This document shows positions 34,362-43,712 of a DNA stretch of 64,000 nt, in pieces. This stretch comes from Astrobacterium formosum. Its GTDB lineage: Bacteria > Pseudomonadota > Alphaproteobacteria > Rhizobiales > Xanthobacteraceae. Numbering within the stretch: the first letter of the stretch is position 1; every line of letters starts with the position of its first letter. Location: positions 248,001 through 312,000 of the forward strand of contig JAVDCA010000003.1 in assembly GCA_030848545.1 (NCBI GenBank), given 5' to 3'. The notes beneath the pieces were generated by a model. It had not been told where the DNA came from. It ran no database searches and was given only the letters and a program-made list of their open reading frames with translations. A program made the translations under genes and the position numbers.

Positions 34362-37243
34362 TCGGAGGCCTGCCGCTCGGATTCGCCCAGCCGCTCGTCC
34401 TGCTCGGCCTGTTGAGCCTGCCCGTTCTGTGGTGGCTCCTGCGCCTGGTGCCGCCGCGCCCGCGCCGCATCCAGTTTCCGCCCACGCGCCTTTTGTTCGA
34501 CATCGCCCCCAAGGAGGAGACGCCGGCGAGGACGCCGTGGTGGCTGACGCTGCTGCGCCTCACCCTCGCCGCCCTCGTCATCCTTGCCGCCGCTGGCCCG
34601 TCCTGGAATCCGCCGGTCGCGACCGCGCAGGCGAACGTGCCCATCGCACTCCTGGTCGACGACGGCTGGGCAGCCGCCTCCACCTGGGACGCGCGCATGC
34701 GCACCGCCGAGGATGTGGTCGCCCGCGCCGAAGCCGATCGTCGCGGCATCGCGCTCGTGCCCTTGTCCGACGTCGGGCGCGACATCTCGTTGGAGACGCC
34801 CGGAGCCGTACGGGTGCGCCTGCGCCAGCTCACCCCCCGGCCGCACACCATCGAGCGCGCCGACATCCTGCCGGCATTCTCCCGCTTCCTGCAGGCGTCC
34901 CCCGGCGTCGAGATCATCTGGCTGTCCGACGGCATCGACCTCGGGGGCGGCGACGAATTCGTCGCCGCCCTGGCGCGGCTTGCCGAGCGGCGCTCCGTCA
35001 CCGTGATCTCCGGCGGCCTCGCCGGCGCCCGCGCGCTCGCGGCCGCCGACAATGCCGCCGGCTTTCTGACCGTCAAGGTCCTGCGCGCCGACAACACCGC
35101 CGCGGCCGACGGTATCGTGCGCGCTTTCGACCTGCGCGGTGCGCCGCTCGCCGATACCCGTTTCGCCTTCCGGGGCGACGAGCGCGAGACCGAGGCCCAG
35201 TTCGACCTGCCGGTCGAGATCAGGAACGACATCGCCCGGCTGGAAATCTTCGCCGAGCGTTCCGCCGGTGCCGTCCAGCTTCTCGACAAGCGCTGGCGCC
35301 GGCGCACAATCGGGGTCATCACCGGGACGACCAGCGACACCGCCCAGCCGCTCCTCGCGGCGACCTACTATCTCGGTCGCGCGCTGGGCCCGTTCGCCGA
35401 CGTGCGCTTCGCCGAGCGCGGCTCACCCGCCGATGCGGTCGGCAATTTCGTCGAGCAGCGCGTCCCCATGATGATCCTCGCCGACGTCGGCAATGTCGCC
35501 GGCGAAGCCAGGAACCGGCTCAACAAATGGGTCGAGGACGGCGGCGTGCTGGTGCGCTTCGCGGGTCCCCGGCTCGCCGCCGGCGACGACGAACTCGTGC
35601 CCGTGAAGCTGCGCCGCGGCGGCCGCATCCTCGGCGGATCCCTGAGCTGGGAAAAGCCGCAGCCGCTCGCCGGCTTCTCGCGCGAAAGCCCGTTCGCCGG
35701 CATGCCGGTGCCCAACGACGTCACGGTGATGCGCCAGGTCTTGGCCGAGCCTGACACGGGGCTCTCCGAACGCACCTGGGCGACGCTTGCCGACGGCACG
35801 CCGCTGGTCACAGGGGCCCGGCGCGGCAAGGGCATGATCGTCCTGTTCCACGTCACTGCCGACACGCGCTGGTCCGACCTGCCCTTGTCGGGCGCCTTCG
35901 TGGAGATGCTCAAGCGCATCGTCGCCCTGTCGGGCACCATCAATGTGGACGAAACGGCCCAGTCCAACGCCTCGCGCGACGTCCTGCCGGCGAGCCGCGT
36001 GCTCAACGGCTTCGGCCAGTTCGAAGCGCCGCCGCCGACCGCACGCCCGGTGCTCGCCGGCTATGCGGGTCGCGCCAAGGCCGACAACCCGCCCGGCTTC
36101 TACGGCCCCCCCGAAGGCCTGCAGGCGATCAACACGCTCGTGCCCGACGACCGTCTGGCGCGGCTTGACTTCTCCGCCCTCTCCGCCCGCATCGAACCGT
36201 ACCGGCAGGGCGAGCCGCAGGACCTGCGCGGCGCCGTCTTCCTGGCCGCACTCGCGCTTCTGCTCATCGACGCCCTGGTGGTGTTCTGGCTCGCCGGCGG
36301 CATTCACCGCCTGGTGCCGCGCCGGCGCGCCGGCACCGCGATCGTGCTCATCGCCGCCGCGGCGCTCCTCGCCGGCCAATCCGACGCCTCTGCGCAGGCG
36401 CCAGCGAGCCCGCCTCCTGCGGCACCGCCTCCTGCGGCCGCGCGACCCGCGGCGCCGCCCGATCCGCGTGCCGACGATTTCGCCGTCAAGGCGACGCTCG
36501 ACACCCGCCTCGCCTATGTGGTCACCGGCAATGCCGAGGCCGACTCGGTCAGCCGGGCCGGCCTGCAGGGGCTGACCCTGTTCCTCGCCCAACGCACCGC
36601 GCTCGAGGCCGGCGACCCGATCGGACTCGATCTGTCCCGCGACGAACTCGCCTTCTTCCCGCTGATCTATTGGCCGGTCGTGCCGGAAGCGCCGAGGCCG
36701 TCACCGCAGACCCTCGCCAAGGTCGACGCCTACATGAAGCGGGGCGGCACCGTGCTGTTCGACACCCGTGACGCCGTCGTGGCGCCGGCCGGCGTGGGCG
36801 GCGAGACGCGCAGTCCCGGCATGGTGGCGCTGCGCTCCATCCTGTCGTCCCTCGACCTGCCCGAACTCGAACCGGTACCGAAGGATCACGTCCTCACCAA
36901 GACGTTCTTCCTCTTGCGCGACTTCCCGGGCCGTTTCAACGGCGGCCAGTTGTGGGTCGAGGCGCTGGTGCCGGCGGACGAACTGGAAAACGAAGACGAG
37001 AGCGGGCGCCCCGCCCGTGGGGGCGACGGCGTCTCTTCGATCATCATCACATCCAACGATCTCGCCGGCGCCTGGGCGTCGCGCCCGGACGGCCAGCCCA
37101 TGCTGCCCATGGGGCCGGGCGACGCCCGTCAGCGCGAAATGGCGTACCGCGCCGGCGTCAACATCGTCATGTACACGCTGACCGGCAACTACAAGGCCGA
37201 CCAGGTGCACATCCCGGCTCTGCTCGAGCGGCTCGGACAATAG
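34358..37243 (+). CDS. BatA-like / DUF4159 membrane protein
   Basis: A 961-residue protein. Two membrane helices at the N-terminus (LVLLGLLSLPVLWWLLRLV; LLRLTLAALVILAAAGPSW) enclose the BatA N-terminal motif IQFPPTRLLFDI. A VWA-like region follows, then a hydrophobic segment near residue 630 (AVFLAALALLLIDALVVFWL) and another helix and Ala/Pro linker. The last 260 residues are DUF4159 (LAYVVTGNAEADSVSRAGLQGL, AFFPLIYWPVV, MKRGGTVLFDTRDAV). ATG 34358 overlaps the DUF58 stop. It probably forms a membrane complex with MoxR and DUF58, as in Bat aerotolerance operons; the target is unknown. Confidence 0.88.
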   Translation: MIGGLPLGFAQPLVLLGLLSLPVLWWLLRLVPPRPRRIQFPPTRLLFDIAPKEETPARTPWWLTLLRLTLAALVILAAAGPSWNPPVATAQANVPIALLVDDGWAAASTWDARMRTAEDVVARAEADRRGIALVPLSDVGRDISLETPGAVRVRLRQLTPRPHTIERADILPAFSRFLQASPGVEIIWLSDGIDLGGGDEFVAALARLAERRSVTVISGGLAGARALAAADNAAGFLTVKVLRADNTAAADGIVRAFDLRGAPLADTRFAFRGDERETEAQFDLPVEIRNDIARLEIFAERSAGAVQLLDKRWRRRTIGVITGTTSDTAQPLLAATYYLGRALGPFADVRFAERGSPADAVGNFVEQRVPMMILADVGNVAGEARNRLNKWVEDGGVLVRFAGPRLAAGDDELVPVKLRRGGRILGGSLSWEKPQPLAGFSRESPFAGMPVPNDVTVMRQVLAEPDTGLSERTWATLADGTPLVTGARRGKGMIVLFHVTADTRWSDLPLSGAFVEMLKRIVALSGTINVDETAQSNASRDVLPASRVLNGFGQFEAPPPTARPVLAGYAGRAKADNPPGFYGPPEGLQAINTLVPDDRLARLDFSALSARIEPYRQGEPQDLRGAVFLAALALLLIDALVVFWLAGGIHRLVPRRRAGTAIVLIAAAALLAGQSDASAQAPASPPPAAPPPAAARPAAPPDPRADDFAVKATLDTRLAYVVTGNAEADSVSRAGLQGLTLFLAQRTALEAGDPIGLDLSRDELAFFPLIYWPVVPEAPRPSPQTLAKVDAYMKRGGTVLFDTRDAVVAPAGVGGETRSPGMVALRSILSSLDLPELEPVPKDHVLTKTFFLLRDFPGRFNGGQLWVEALVPADELENEDESGRPARGGDGVSSIIITSNDLAGAWASRPDGQPMLPMGPGDARQREMAYRAGVNIVMYTLTGNYKADQVHIPALLERLGQ

Positions 37244-37253
37244 GAGCGCCGAT

Positions 37254-39317
37254 TTGGGTTTCGGTCTCGCATTCTCGCCTCTGGTGCCGATCGAGCTCTT
37301 GTGGGCCGCCGCCGGCGTCGCCGCGGTGATCGCGCTCCTGCTCATCGTCAGCCGCACGCGCGGCGCGGCCTTGCGTACCGCCGCGCTGGCGCTGCTCGTC
37401 TTCGCGCTGGCCAATCCGTCGCTGACGCGGGAGGACCGCGAGCCGTTGTCGTCGGTCGCCGTCGTGGTCGTCGACAAGAGCCCGAGCCAGTCGTTCGGCG
37501 AGCGTGCCGCCCAGGCGGAGACCGCGCGCACGACGCTGCTGCAGCGCCTGCAACGGATACCCGGGCTCGAAGTGCGCACCGTCGAGGCCGGCCAGGCCGA
37601 CGGCGAGACCGACGGTACGAGGCTATTCTCGGCGCTCACCGCCGCCCTCTCCGACGTCCCGCCCGATCGCGTCGCCGGCGCCTTCCTGATCACCGATGGC
37701 CGCGTCCACGACGTCCCCGACCCGGCCGGGCTCGGATTCGCCGCTCCCCTGCATGCGCTCATCACCGGCGTCGCCAACGAGCGCGACCGCCGCGTCGTCC
37801 TGGTATCGGCACCGCGTTTCGGCATCGTCGGCCAGCAGCAGACCGTCACCTTCCGGGTCGAGGATTCCGGCGGCAATGGCGGCGCCGCCCAAGTCAGGAT
37901 TTCACGCGACGGCGAACTGCTCGAACAGCGCACCGTCACGCCCGGCGCCTTGAGCCGCCTGCAGGTGCAGATACCCCATGCGGGCCCCAATATCGTCGAG
38001 ATCGAGGCTTCGCCCCTCCAAGGCGAATTGACACCGGTCAACAATCGCGCCGTCGTCTCCATCGACGGGGTGCGCGACAAGCTGCGCGTTCTGCTGGTCT
38101 CGGGCGAACCGCATTCGGGCGAACGCACCTGGCGCAACCTCTTGAAGTCCGACGCCAATGTGGATCTGGTCCACTTCACCATCCTGCGCCCGCCGGAGAA
38201 GCAGGACGGCACGCCGATCAATGAGCTGTCCCTGATCGCGTTTCCGACCCGCGAGCTATTCCAGCAGAAGATCAACGAATTCCAGCTCATCATCTTCGAC
38301 CGCTATGCCCGCCAGGGCGTGCTGCCGATCATCTATTTCGACAACATCGCCCGTTACGTGCGCGACGGCGGCGCCGTCCTGGTCGCCGCCGGGCCGGATT
38401 ACGCGAGCCAGACTTCGATCTGGAAAACGCCGCTCGACGCGATCCTGCCGGCGGAACCGACCGGCCGCATGACCGAAACGCCGTTCTACGCCCGCCTGAC
38501 CGATCTCGGCCGCCGCCACCCGGTGACGCGCGGGCTGGAAGGCGGCGGAGAGGATCCGCCCCACTGGAGTCGCTGGTTCCGCCTGGTCGATACCAACGCG
38601 GCCAACGGCTCGACCCTGATGCAGGGGCCCGACGACAAGCCGCTGCTGCTGTTGGCGCGCCACGACGAGGGCCGGGTGGCGCTGCTCCTGTCCGACCATA
38701 TCTGGCTGTGGGCGCGCGGCTACGAGGGCGGCGGCCCACATCTCGACCTCCTGCGGCGGCTGTCGCACTGGCTGATGAAGCAGCCCGAACTGGAGGAAGA
38801 GGCGTTGCGAATGAGCGTTCGCGGCCGCGACGTCACGGTGCAGCGCCAGACCATGGGCGACACGGTCGAGGCCGTGACGGTGACGACGCCGTCGGGCAAG
38901 ACCCGGACCATCACGCTCGACGCCGGCGATCCCGGCGTGTGGCGCAAGACCTTCGCGGCCGACGAACTCGGCCTGTGGCGTGCGACCGACGGCAAGTTCA
39001 CCGCGCTCGCCAATGTGGGCCCCGCCAATCCGCGCGAGTTCACCGAGGTGACATCGACCACGGACGTGCTGGCGTCTCTTTCGGCCGCCACCGGCGGCGA
39101 CTCGCGCCGGCTCGTGGACGGCGCGAGCCTGACGGTGCCGCGCATCGTCGCGGTGCGTTCGAGCGACACCTACAAGGGCGACGAATGGCTGGGCCTGAAG
39201 ATGCGCGACGTCTCGGTCGTGCGTGGCATCGGCGTGCTGCCCATGTTCGCCGGCTTCCTCGGCCTGCTCTTGTTGATCGGCAGCCTCGCGGCGACGTGGG
39301 CTCGCGAAGGAAGGTGA
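37254..39317 (+). CDS. Large membrane protein of the MoxR/DUF4159 operon
   Basis: A 687-residue protein with two N-terminal membrane helices (LLWAAAGVAAVIALLLIVS; TAALALLVFALANPSL), a long non-membrane region of about 600 residues and a last helix (FAGFLGLLLLIGSLAATW). The large domain has alternating beta/alpha segments resembling a VWA plus glutamine-amidotransferase-like fold (RVLLVSGEPHSGERTWRNLL; IYFDNIARYVRDGGAVLVAAGP), as in similar proteins of these operons. The start is TTG 37254, 7 bp after TAGGAG; no ATG lies nearby. Last gene of the operon. Confidence 0.8.
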   Translation: MGFGLAFSPLVPIELLWAAAGVAAVIALLLIVSRTRGAALRTAALALLVFALANPSLTREDREPLSSVAVVVVDKSPSQSFGERAAQAETARTTLLQRLQRIPGLEVRTVEAGQADGETDGTRLFSALTAALSDVPPDRVAGAFLITDGRVHDVPDPAGLGFAAPLHALITGVANERDRRVVLVSAPRFGIVGQQQTVTFRVEDSGGNGGAAQVRISRDGELLEQRTVTPGALSRLQVQIPHAGPNIVEIEASPLQGELTPVNNRAVVSIDGVRDKLRVLLVSGEPHSGERTWRNLLKSDANVDLVHFTILRPPEKQDGTPINELSLIAFPTRELFQQKINEFQLIIFDRYARQGVLPIIYFDNIARYVRDGGAVLVAAGPDYASQTSIWKTPLDAILPAEPTGRMTETPFYARLTDLGRRHPVTRGLEGGGEDPPHWSRWFRLVDTNAANGSTLMQGPDDKPLLLLARHDEGRVALLLSDHIWLWARGYEGGGPHLDLLRRLSHWLMKQPELEEEALRMSVRGRDVTVQRQTMGDTVEAVTVTTPSGKTRTITLDAGDPGVWRKTFAADELGLWRATDGKFTALANVGPANPREFTEVTSTTDVLASLSAATGGDSRRLVDGASLTVPRIVAVRSSDTYKGDEWLGLKMRDVSVVRGIGVLPMFAGFLGLLLLIGSLAATWAREGR

Positions 39318-39340
39318 GTCCGAACAGTTTGGTGAAGCCG

Positions 39341-39440
39341 GTCATTGCGGGGCGCGCGTCAGCGCGAACCCGGAATCCAGCCGCATCCACGGCGATTGGG
39401 GCTGGATTGCGGGTTCGGTCTCCGGCCGCCCCGCAATGAC
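39341..39440. repeat. Dispersed palindromic element, copy B
   Basis: Outer arms GTCATTGCGGGGCG / CGCCCCGCAATGAC pair perfectly over 14 bp; inner arms GAACCCGGAATCCAGCC / GGCTGGATTGCGGGTTC pair over 16 of 17. It starts 23 bp after the MoxR operon's last stop and could serve as its transcript end. Confidence 0.9.
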
Positions 39441-39488
39441 CAGGAGGCTTTCGATAAAGCCCGCGATGAAGGCGCTTCGACGCAGCCC

Positions 39489-39790
39489 CTACTTCGCCAA
39501 CGTCTCGTCGGCGGCGGTGATGAGGCCCAGGGCGGGATTTTTGGCGCAGAACACCGCCAGTTCCTCGATGCGCTTCTTCATGCGGTCGAAGTCGACGATC
39601 GGCGGATCGTCCTCGTCGGCATAGTAGCCGTCGGGCCACATGACCACTTGGCTGACGCGGTCCTGGGAGCCTTCGAAGAAATCCTTGCAGGGATGGTGGA
39701 CAGGTCGACCTTTTGCGCCAGAGCGGGGGCGGCGAACAGGCATGCGGCGAGGAAGGCGGGGGTGAAGCGCTTCAGGTCGCGGGACCTCAT
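39489..39790 (-). pseudogene. HdeA/HdeB-type periplasmic acid-stress protein, frameshifted
   Basis: Read on the minus strand from ATG 39790, MRSRDLKRFTPAFLAACLFAAPALAQ is a signal peptide followed by KVDLSTIP; the frame then drifts. In the next frame, CKDFFEGSQDRVSQVVMWPDGYYADED and later VFCAKNP continue the HdeA/HdeB family, which keeps a disulfide between these two cysteines. At 39690-39691 only two bases (GG on the plus strand) remain where one codon is expected, so a single-base loss explains the break. Intact, it would be a periplasmic chaperone of about 100 residues. It may be a true pseudogene or a sequencing error. Confidence 0.75.
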
Positions 39791-39865
39791 GATGGACCGG
39801 CCGCTCACGCTAGCAGGCGCACGGCCAAAGGGTCCAGCAGGACGGTGACGCCGGCAGTCAGACCG

Positions 39866-40375
39866 TCAGGCCGACTGGCGCTCGGGCTCGATGGCACCGG
39901 CGACGCCCTCAAACGCGCCCGGCTCCAGCTCGGCGACCAGAAGCCGCGCCGGGTCGACCGGGCCCGGCATTCTGAGGCGCCCCTTCGGCACCGGCTTGAA
40001 GCCCGTGCGCCTGTAATAGGGCTCGTCGCCGACCAGCAGCACCAGCCGATGGCCGGCGGCCTTGGCGTCGGCGAGCGAGCGCTCGATCAGCAGGCGGCCG
40101 ATGCCGCGATCCCGAAACGGCGGCTCGACGGTGAGCGGGCCGAGCAACAGGGCGGGCGTTTCCCCGATCCGGATCGGCGTCAGCCGCACCGAGCCGACCA
40201 TCAGGGTGCCAACCCGGGCCACGAAGGACAGGTCGAGCCGGTGGCGGACGCTTTCACGGATCCGATAGGCGGTGCGGGAATAGCGGCCGGGCCCGAAGGT
40301 GCGCTCGGTCAGGCGCTCGATGGCGGCATCGTCGGCCGTGGTTTCGGGCAGGATGGTGACGGCCAGTTCGCTCAT
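39866..40375 (-). CDS. GNAT-family N-acetyltransferase
   Basis: A 169-residue protein with the GNAT core. LGPLTVEPPFRDRGIGRLLIERSL is motif A, the acetyl-CoA-binding loop R-x-x-G-x-G, and LVLLVGDEPYYRRTGF is motif B, as in YhbS-type acetyltransferases. ATG 40375 (MSELAVTILPET) fits the family; the longer frame upstream is Arg-rich. Substrate unknown. Confidence 0.88.
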   Translation of the reverse strand: MSELAVTILPETTADDAAIERLTERTFGPGRYSRTAYRIRESVRHRLDLSFVARVGTLMVGSVRLTPIRIGETPALLLGPLTVEPPFRDRGIGRLLIERSLADAKAAGHRLVLLVGDEPYYRRTGFKPVPKGRLRMPGPVDPARLLVAELEPGAFEGVAGAIEPERQSA

Positions 40376-40541
40376 GGGTCTCGTCGGCAGGCGCGCCCCG
40401 CGCGCAGGAAAGAAAAGAATCGCGCTTCGCGCGCAGCGGCCATACGCGCGCCCGCGTAGCGCGCGAAAATGGGACGTCCGCAATCGGGGGTGCAGGACCG
40501 CGTCCGCACCCCTACATTAGCCCGGCGGCAACAGGGAGTGA

Positions 40542-41546
40542 ATGATGGGTTTGCTGGTCGAGGGCGTGTGGCAGGACAAGTGGTACGACACGACCGGGAA
40601 CGGTGGCCATTTCCAGCGCGAGGCGAGCCTGTTCCGCAACTGGGTAACCGCCGACGGCAGCGCCGGCCCCTCCGGCACCGACGGTTTCAAGGCCGAAGCC
40701 GACCGCTACCACCTCTATGTCTCGCTCGCCTGCCCGTGGGCGCACCGCACCTTGATCATGCGCGCCGTAAAGAAGCTCGAGGCAGTGATCCCGGTCTCCG
40801 TCGTGTCCTGGTACATGGGCGCCGACGGCTGGACCTTCGACCGCGACCGCGGGTCGACGGGTGACGCACTCGACGGCAAGGCCCGCCTCGCCGAGGTCTA
40901 TGTGGCGGCGCAGCCGCGCTACACCGGCCGGGTGACGGTGCCGGTCCTGTGGGACAAGCGGCGACGGACCATCGTCAGCAACGAGTCGTCCGAGATCATC
41001 CGCATGTTCAACACCGCCTTCGACGCCTTCACGGACGTGCGCACCGACTATTATCCGGTGCAGTTGCGCGCCGAGATCGACCGCCTCAACGAGGGCGTCT
41101 ACGAGAACGTCAACAACGGCGTCTACCGCGCCGGCTTCGCCACGACCCAGGCGGCCTATGAACAGGCGTTCGAATCGTTGTTTGCGACCCTCGACCACAT
41201 CGAGCGGCGGCTCTCGGGCCAGCGCTATCTCGCCGGCGACGAAATCACGGAAGCGGATTGGCGGCTGTTCACCACGCTCGTGCGATTCGACGCCGTCTAT
41301 TTCGGCCATTTCAAATGCAACCGGCGCCGTATCGTCGACTACCCGAACTTGTCGAACTATGTGCGCGATCTCTACCAGACGCCCGGCGTCGCCCAGACGG
41401 TCGATTTCGACCATATCAAGCGCCACTATTACGCGAGCCACCGCACCATCAATCCGACCGGCATCGTTCCGCTCGGGCCGGAGCTGGATTTCTCCATGCC
41501 ACATGACCGTGCGCGATGCGGCTGGCGCCGGCCACATTACTCATAA
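40542..41546 (+). CDS. Glutathionyl-hydroquinone reductase (Xi-class GST)
   Basis: A 334-residue protein of the ECM4/YqjG family. The catalytic cysteine is C64 in SLACPWAHRTLI, and the family segments SVVSWYMGADGWTF, VPVLWDKRRRTIVSNESSEIIRMFN and HYYASHRTINPTGIVPLGP follow. It reduces glutathionyl-hydroquinones with glutathione. Two adjacent ATG codons at 42 and 45 in the 405xx region both fit AGGGAG upstream. It is flanked by unrelated genes. Confidence 0.95.
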   Translation: MMGLLVEGVWQDKWYDTTGNGGHFQREASLFRNWVTADGSAGPSGTDGFKAEADRYHLYVSLACPWAHRTLIMRAVKKLEAVIPVSVVSWYMGADGWTFDRDRGSTGDALDGKARLAEVYVAAQPRYTGRVTVPVLWDKRRRTIVSNESSEIIRMFNTAFDAFTDVRTDYYPVQLRAEIDRLNEGVYENVNNGVYRAGFATTQAAYEQAFESLFATLDHIERRLSGQRYLAGDEITEADWRLFTTLVRFDAVYFGHFKCNRRRIVDYPNLSNYVRDLYQTPGVAQTVDFDHIKRHYYASHRTINPTGIVPLGPELDFSMPHDRARCGWRRPHYS

Positions 41547-41617
41547 TCGGTCCCGTTTGGGTCGTGATTTGAAACCTTCGGGCTGGCCAAAACAGCCCTA
41601 TTGCCGCATAATTAGTT

Positions 41618-41809
41618 ATGCCGCACAAATTCCAGCCCGGCGACAAGGTCTACCTCCTTCAGAGCCCTTATCTGCGCAGCGCCGCACCCGGCCTCTACGA
41701 AGTCGTTCGTCAGATGCCCGAGCAGGCCGGCGAGTTCCTCTATCGCATCAAGAACGTCAGCGAGAGCTACGAGCGCGCAGCCAAGGAAAGCCAGCTCGAG
41801 AAGGCTTGA
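41618..41809 (+). CDS. Small conserved-looking protein (63 aa)
   Basis: A 63-residue soluble protein beginning MPHKFQPGDKVYLL, then GLYEVVRQMPE and FLYRIKNVSESYERAA. The FQPGDKVYL opening resembles small SH3-like/KOW-like beta domains. No clear ribosome site precedes ATG 41618. Codon use and a plausible fold favour a real gene; its job is unknown. Confidence 0.65.
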   Translation: MPHKFQPGDKVYLLQSPYLRSAAPGLYEVVRQMPEQAGEFLYRIKNVSESYERAAKESQLEKA

Positions 41810-42060
41810 AGCCCTTCGCCGATCCGTCACGACCGAACCGTCGCACACGTCGCGTCCTCGCCGCGCCGTCGCGCAGGACGAAGCCGGTCCGGAACCCGCA
41901 GACTATCCAAGCCGCCGCAAACACGCCATTCTGCCATGCGTCGATTCTGCGACCGCCCCCTCGCGGGACAAGGCAACAGAATCGGCCGGCGGCCGGGTTG
42001 CCGAAATATGGTCGAAAAGCCTGTCTAAAAACGGTGTGACACTCTGCGAGGACACCCCCG

Positions 42061-42708
42061 ATGCAATTTTCAATGCAATCATGGACCGCAAAGTTTGTTA
42101 TCGCCCTCTCGACCGCGGGCTTAGCGGTGACGAGCCTGGCAATGACGAGCTTGGCTGCCGTGAGCCCGGCGCGCGCAGCCGAGCCCATCGGCACCTGGCT
42201 GGTCGAAGGCGGCTACGCCCACATCAAGATGGACATCTGCGGCGACAGGCTGTGGGGCATCGTCGCGTGGGAGAAGAAGCCCAATGTGGATCGCAACAAT
42301 CCGGACGCCTCCAAGCGCTCGCGGCCCACGCTCGGCATCCCGATTCTCATGGGACTGACTCAGTCGAAGCCGGGCAAGTGGGAAGGCGAGATCTACAATT
42401 CCGAGGACGGCCGCACCTACGGGGCCTATGTCAGCATGGCGAGCGAAGACGTGCTCACGCTCGAAGGCTGCGTACTTGGATTCCTGTGCCAGAGCCAGAA
42501 CTGGACGCGGGTCGCCGAAACGCCTGCGGCCACTCCGGCAAGCCCGCGCGCGGCGGCTCCGCGGCCGGCAGCGCCGGCGGCGCGGCGCACGACCGGCCAG
42601 GCGCCGGCGACGCCGGCGGCCAGCGACGTCTGCATGGCGGTCGCCTCCGCGACCGGCCAGCCCATCGAGCAGGTCATGCAGACGGGAACCAAGCGTTCCG
42701 AGCGGTAA
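42061..42708 (+). CDS. DUF2147 secreted protein
   Basis: A 215-residue exported protein. Residues 1-40 form a long signal peptide ending ARAAEP. The DUF2147 domain follows: GTWLVEGGYAHIKMDICGDRLWGIVAWEKKP, then GIPILMGL and WEGEIYNSEDGRTYGAYVSM, ending LTLEGCVLGFLCQSQNWTR. The last 60 residues are an Ala/Pro-rich tail with one Cys. DUF2147 proteins are periplasmic lipocalin-like folds of unknown role. ATG 42061 follows GCGAGGAC. Confidence 0.9.
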   Translation: MQFSMQSWTAKFVIALSTAGLAVTSLAMTSLAAVSPARAAEPIGTWLVEGGYAHIKMDICGDRLWGIVAWEKKPNVDRNNPDASKRSRPTLGIPILMGLTQSKPGKWEGEIYNSEDGRTYGAYVSMASEDVLTLEGCVLGFLCQSQNWTRVAETPAATPASPRAAAPRPAAPAARRTTGQAPATPAASDVCMAVASATGQPIEQVMQTGTKRSER

Positions 42709-42839
42709 CGTCTGGTTCGTGTCATCCCGGTGTCCGGCTGACAAACGCCGTCGTCCCGTTACGGCCGCTACGAATACGGCAACTGGTGACGTCGATCCGG
42801 TTAGAGGCCGCCCGGCGGGCGCGGCGAAAGCCGCGATCG

Positions 42840-43382
42840 TCACCAGTCGCGGCGCGGCGGCGCGCCGTGCATCACCTCGGCGATGCGGGCGCGTGTGCCG
42901 CTCGTGGTTTCGGCCGGCAGATCGTCGATATGGAAGAACCCGTGGGCGGCAATTTCGCGCGATGGCCGCGGAGGTCGCGGCTGGCGGAATTCACGCACCA
43001 CGAACAGGGCAACGTGGTCGCGCCGGGATACGTGCCTATTGAAATAAATGCCGAACAAAGCCGGCGTACCGCCGTCGTCGAGTTCGATGTTGCCCTCCTC
43101 CGCGAGTTCACGGGCAAGTGCGTCCGCGACCGTCTCGCCGGTCTCGACGCCGCCGCCGGGCAGCTGCCAGCCTTGCACATAAGTATGCCGGATCAGGAAG
43201 ACACGTTCCTCGCCGTCGATCACGAGCGCGCGCACCCCGAGCGTCATGCCGCGCGCAAAGCGCCAGTAGACGTGTAAAATACTCTGCAACACCCGTTCGC
43301 AATGTCGGCGCAACCGCGCCGGGAATGGGCGCGGATCATACGCAGAATCGCGTGTTTTCTCGGCGTTTTGCGGATGTCGCAT
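42840..43382 (-). CDS. NUDIX hydrolase
   Basis: A 180-residue protein with a full NUDIX box, GGGVETGETVADALARELAEEGNIE (two runs: GGGVETGETVADALA and RELAEEGNIE), near residues 75-98. The N-terminal 35 residues are basic and end in LQSILHVYWRFARGMTLG, an extension common in a subgroup that acts on nucleotides or lipid pyrophosphates. ATG 43382 is the longest start; AAGG lies just upstream. Substrate not predictable. Confidence 0.88.
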   Translation of the reverse strand: MRHPQNAEKTRDSAYDPRPFPARLRRHCERVLQSILHVYWRFARGMTLGVRALVIDGEERVFLIRHTYVQGWQLPGGGVETGETVADALARELAEEGNIELDDGGTPALFGIYFNRHVSRRDHVALFVVREFRQPRPPRPSREIAAHGFFHIDDLPAETTSGTRARIAEVMHGAPPRRDW

Positions 43383-43437
43383 GGCAGCCTTGACGTATCG
43401 TCGTTAGTTCGGCCGGATGGCCTGGGATAATTTCATG

Positions 43438-43555
43438 GCAATGGATTGTGGCTATTCGGTCGCCACTCCTTCATCCACAACGGCCGGGGACATCCCCCAC
43501 ATGTTTTCGGTCGTTTCGGCGCCCTCGGCCACTTGCCGGGGGCGCTTATTTTTTT
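43438..43555 (+). ncRNA. Candidate small RNA or attenuated leader of mbfA
   Basis: A GATAAT box at 43426-43431 could start a transcript near 43438 that ends at the terminator at 43555, about 118 nt long. It contains local pairings (TTGTGG with CCACAA; GTGGC with GCCAC). It could be a stand-alone sRNA or the prematurely ended 5' leader of mbfA. No long ORF lies within it. The -35 box is unclear. Confidence 0.35.
43519..43555 (+). terminator. Orphan Rho-independent terminator upstream of mbfA
   Basis: GCGCCCTCGG / CCGGGGGCGC (10 bp with one G-U pair), loop CCACTTG, then TTATTTTTTT. It lies 158 bp before the mbfA start and points towards it, with no annotated plus-strand gene upstream after 42708. 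Confidence 0.8.
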
Positions 43556-43712
43556 GACCGGTGATTCCTTTTCGCGACCAGCCTCCGTTATGATCGCCGG
43601 CCTGCCGATGCCGAGCAAGCCGCAGAGAGCCCCAGGCCTCCTGGACGGGACGAACCCCGCGGGACTCTTCGCGCCCTTCCGAGCGCGCCAAGACCACCAA
43701 TTGGACTAATCC

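Larger units (their letters stand above)
43383..43712. other. 330-bp region between the NUDIX gene and mbfA
   Basis: Divergent promoters are expected here. It contains a strong plus-strand terminator (43519-43555) with no plus-strand gene before it, described separately. No tRNA-like or operator palindrome with clear symmetry was found. Confidence 0.5.
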
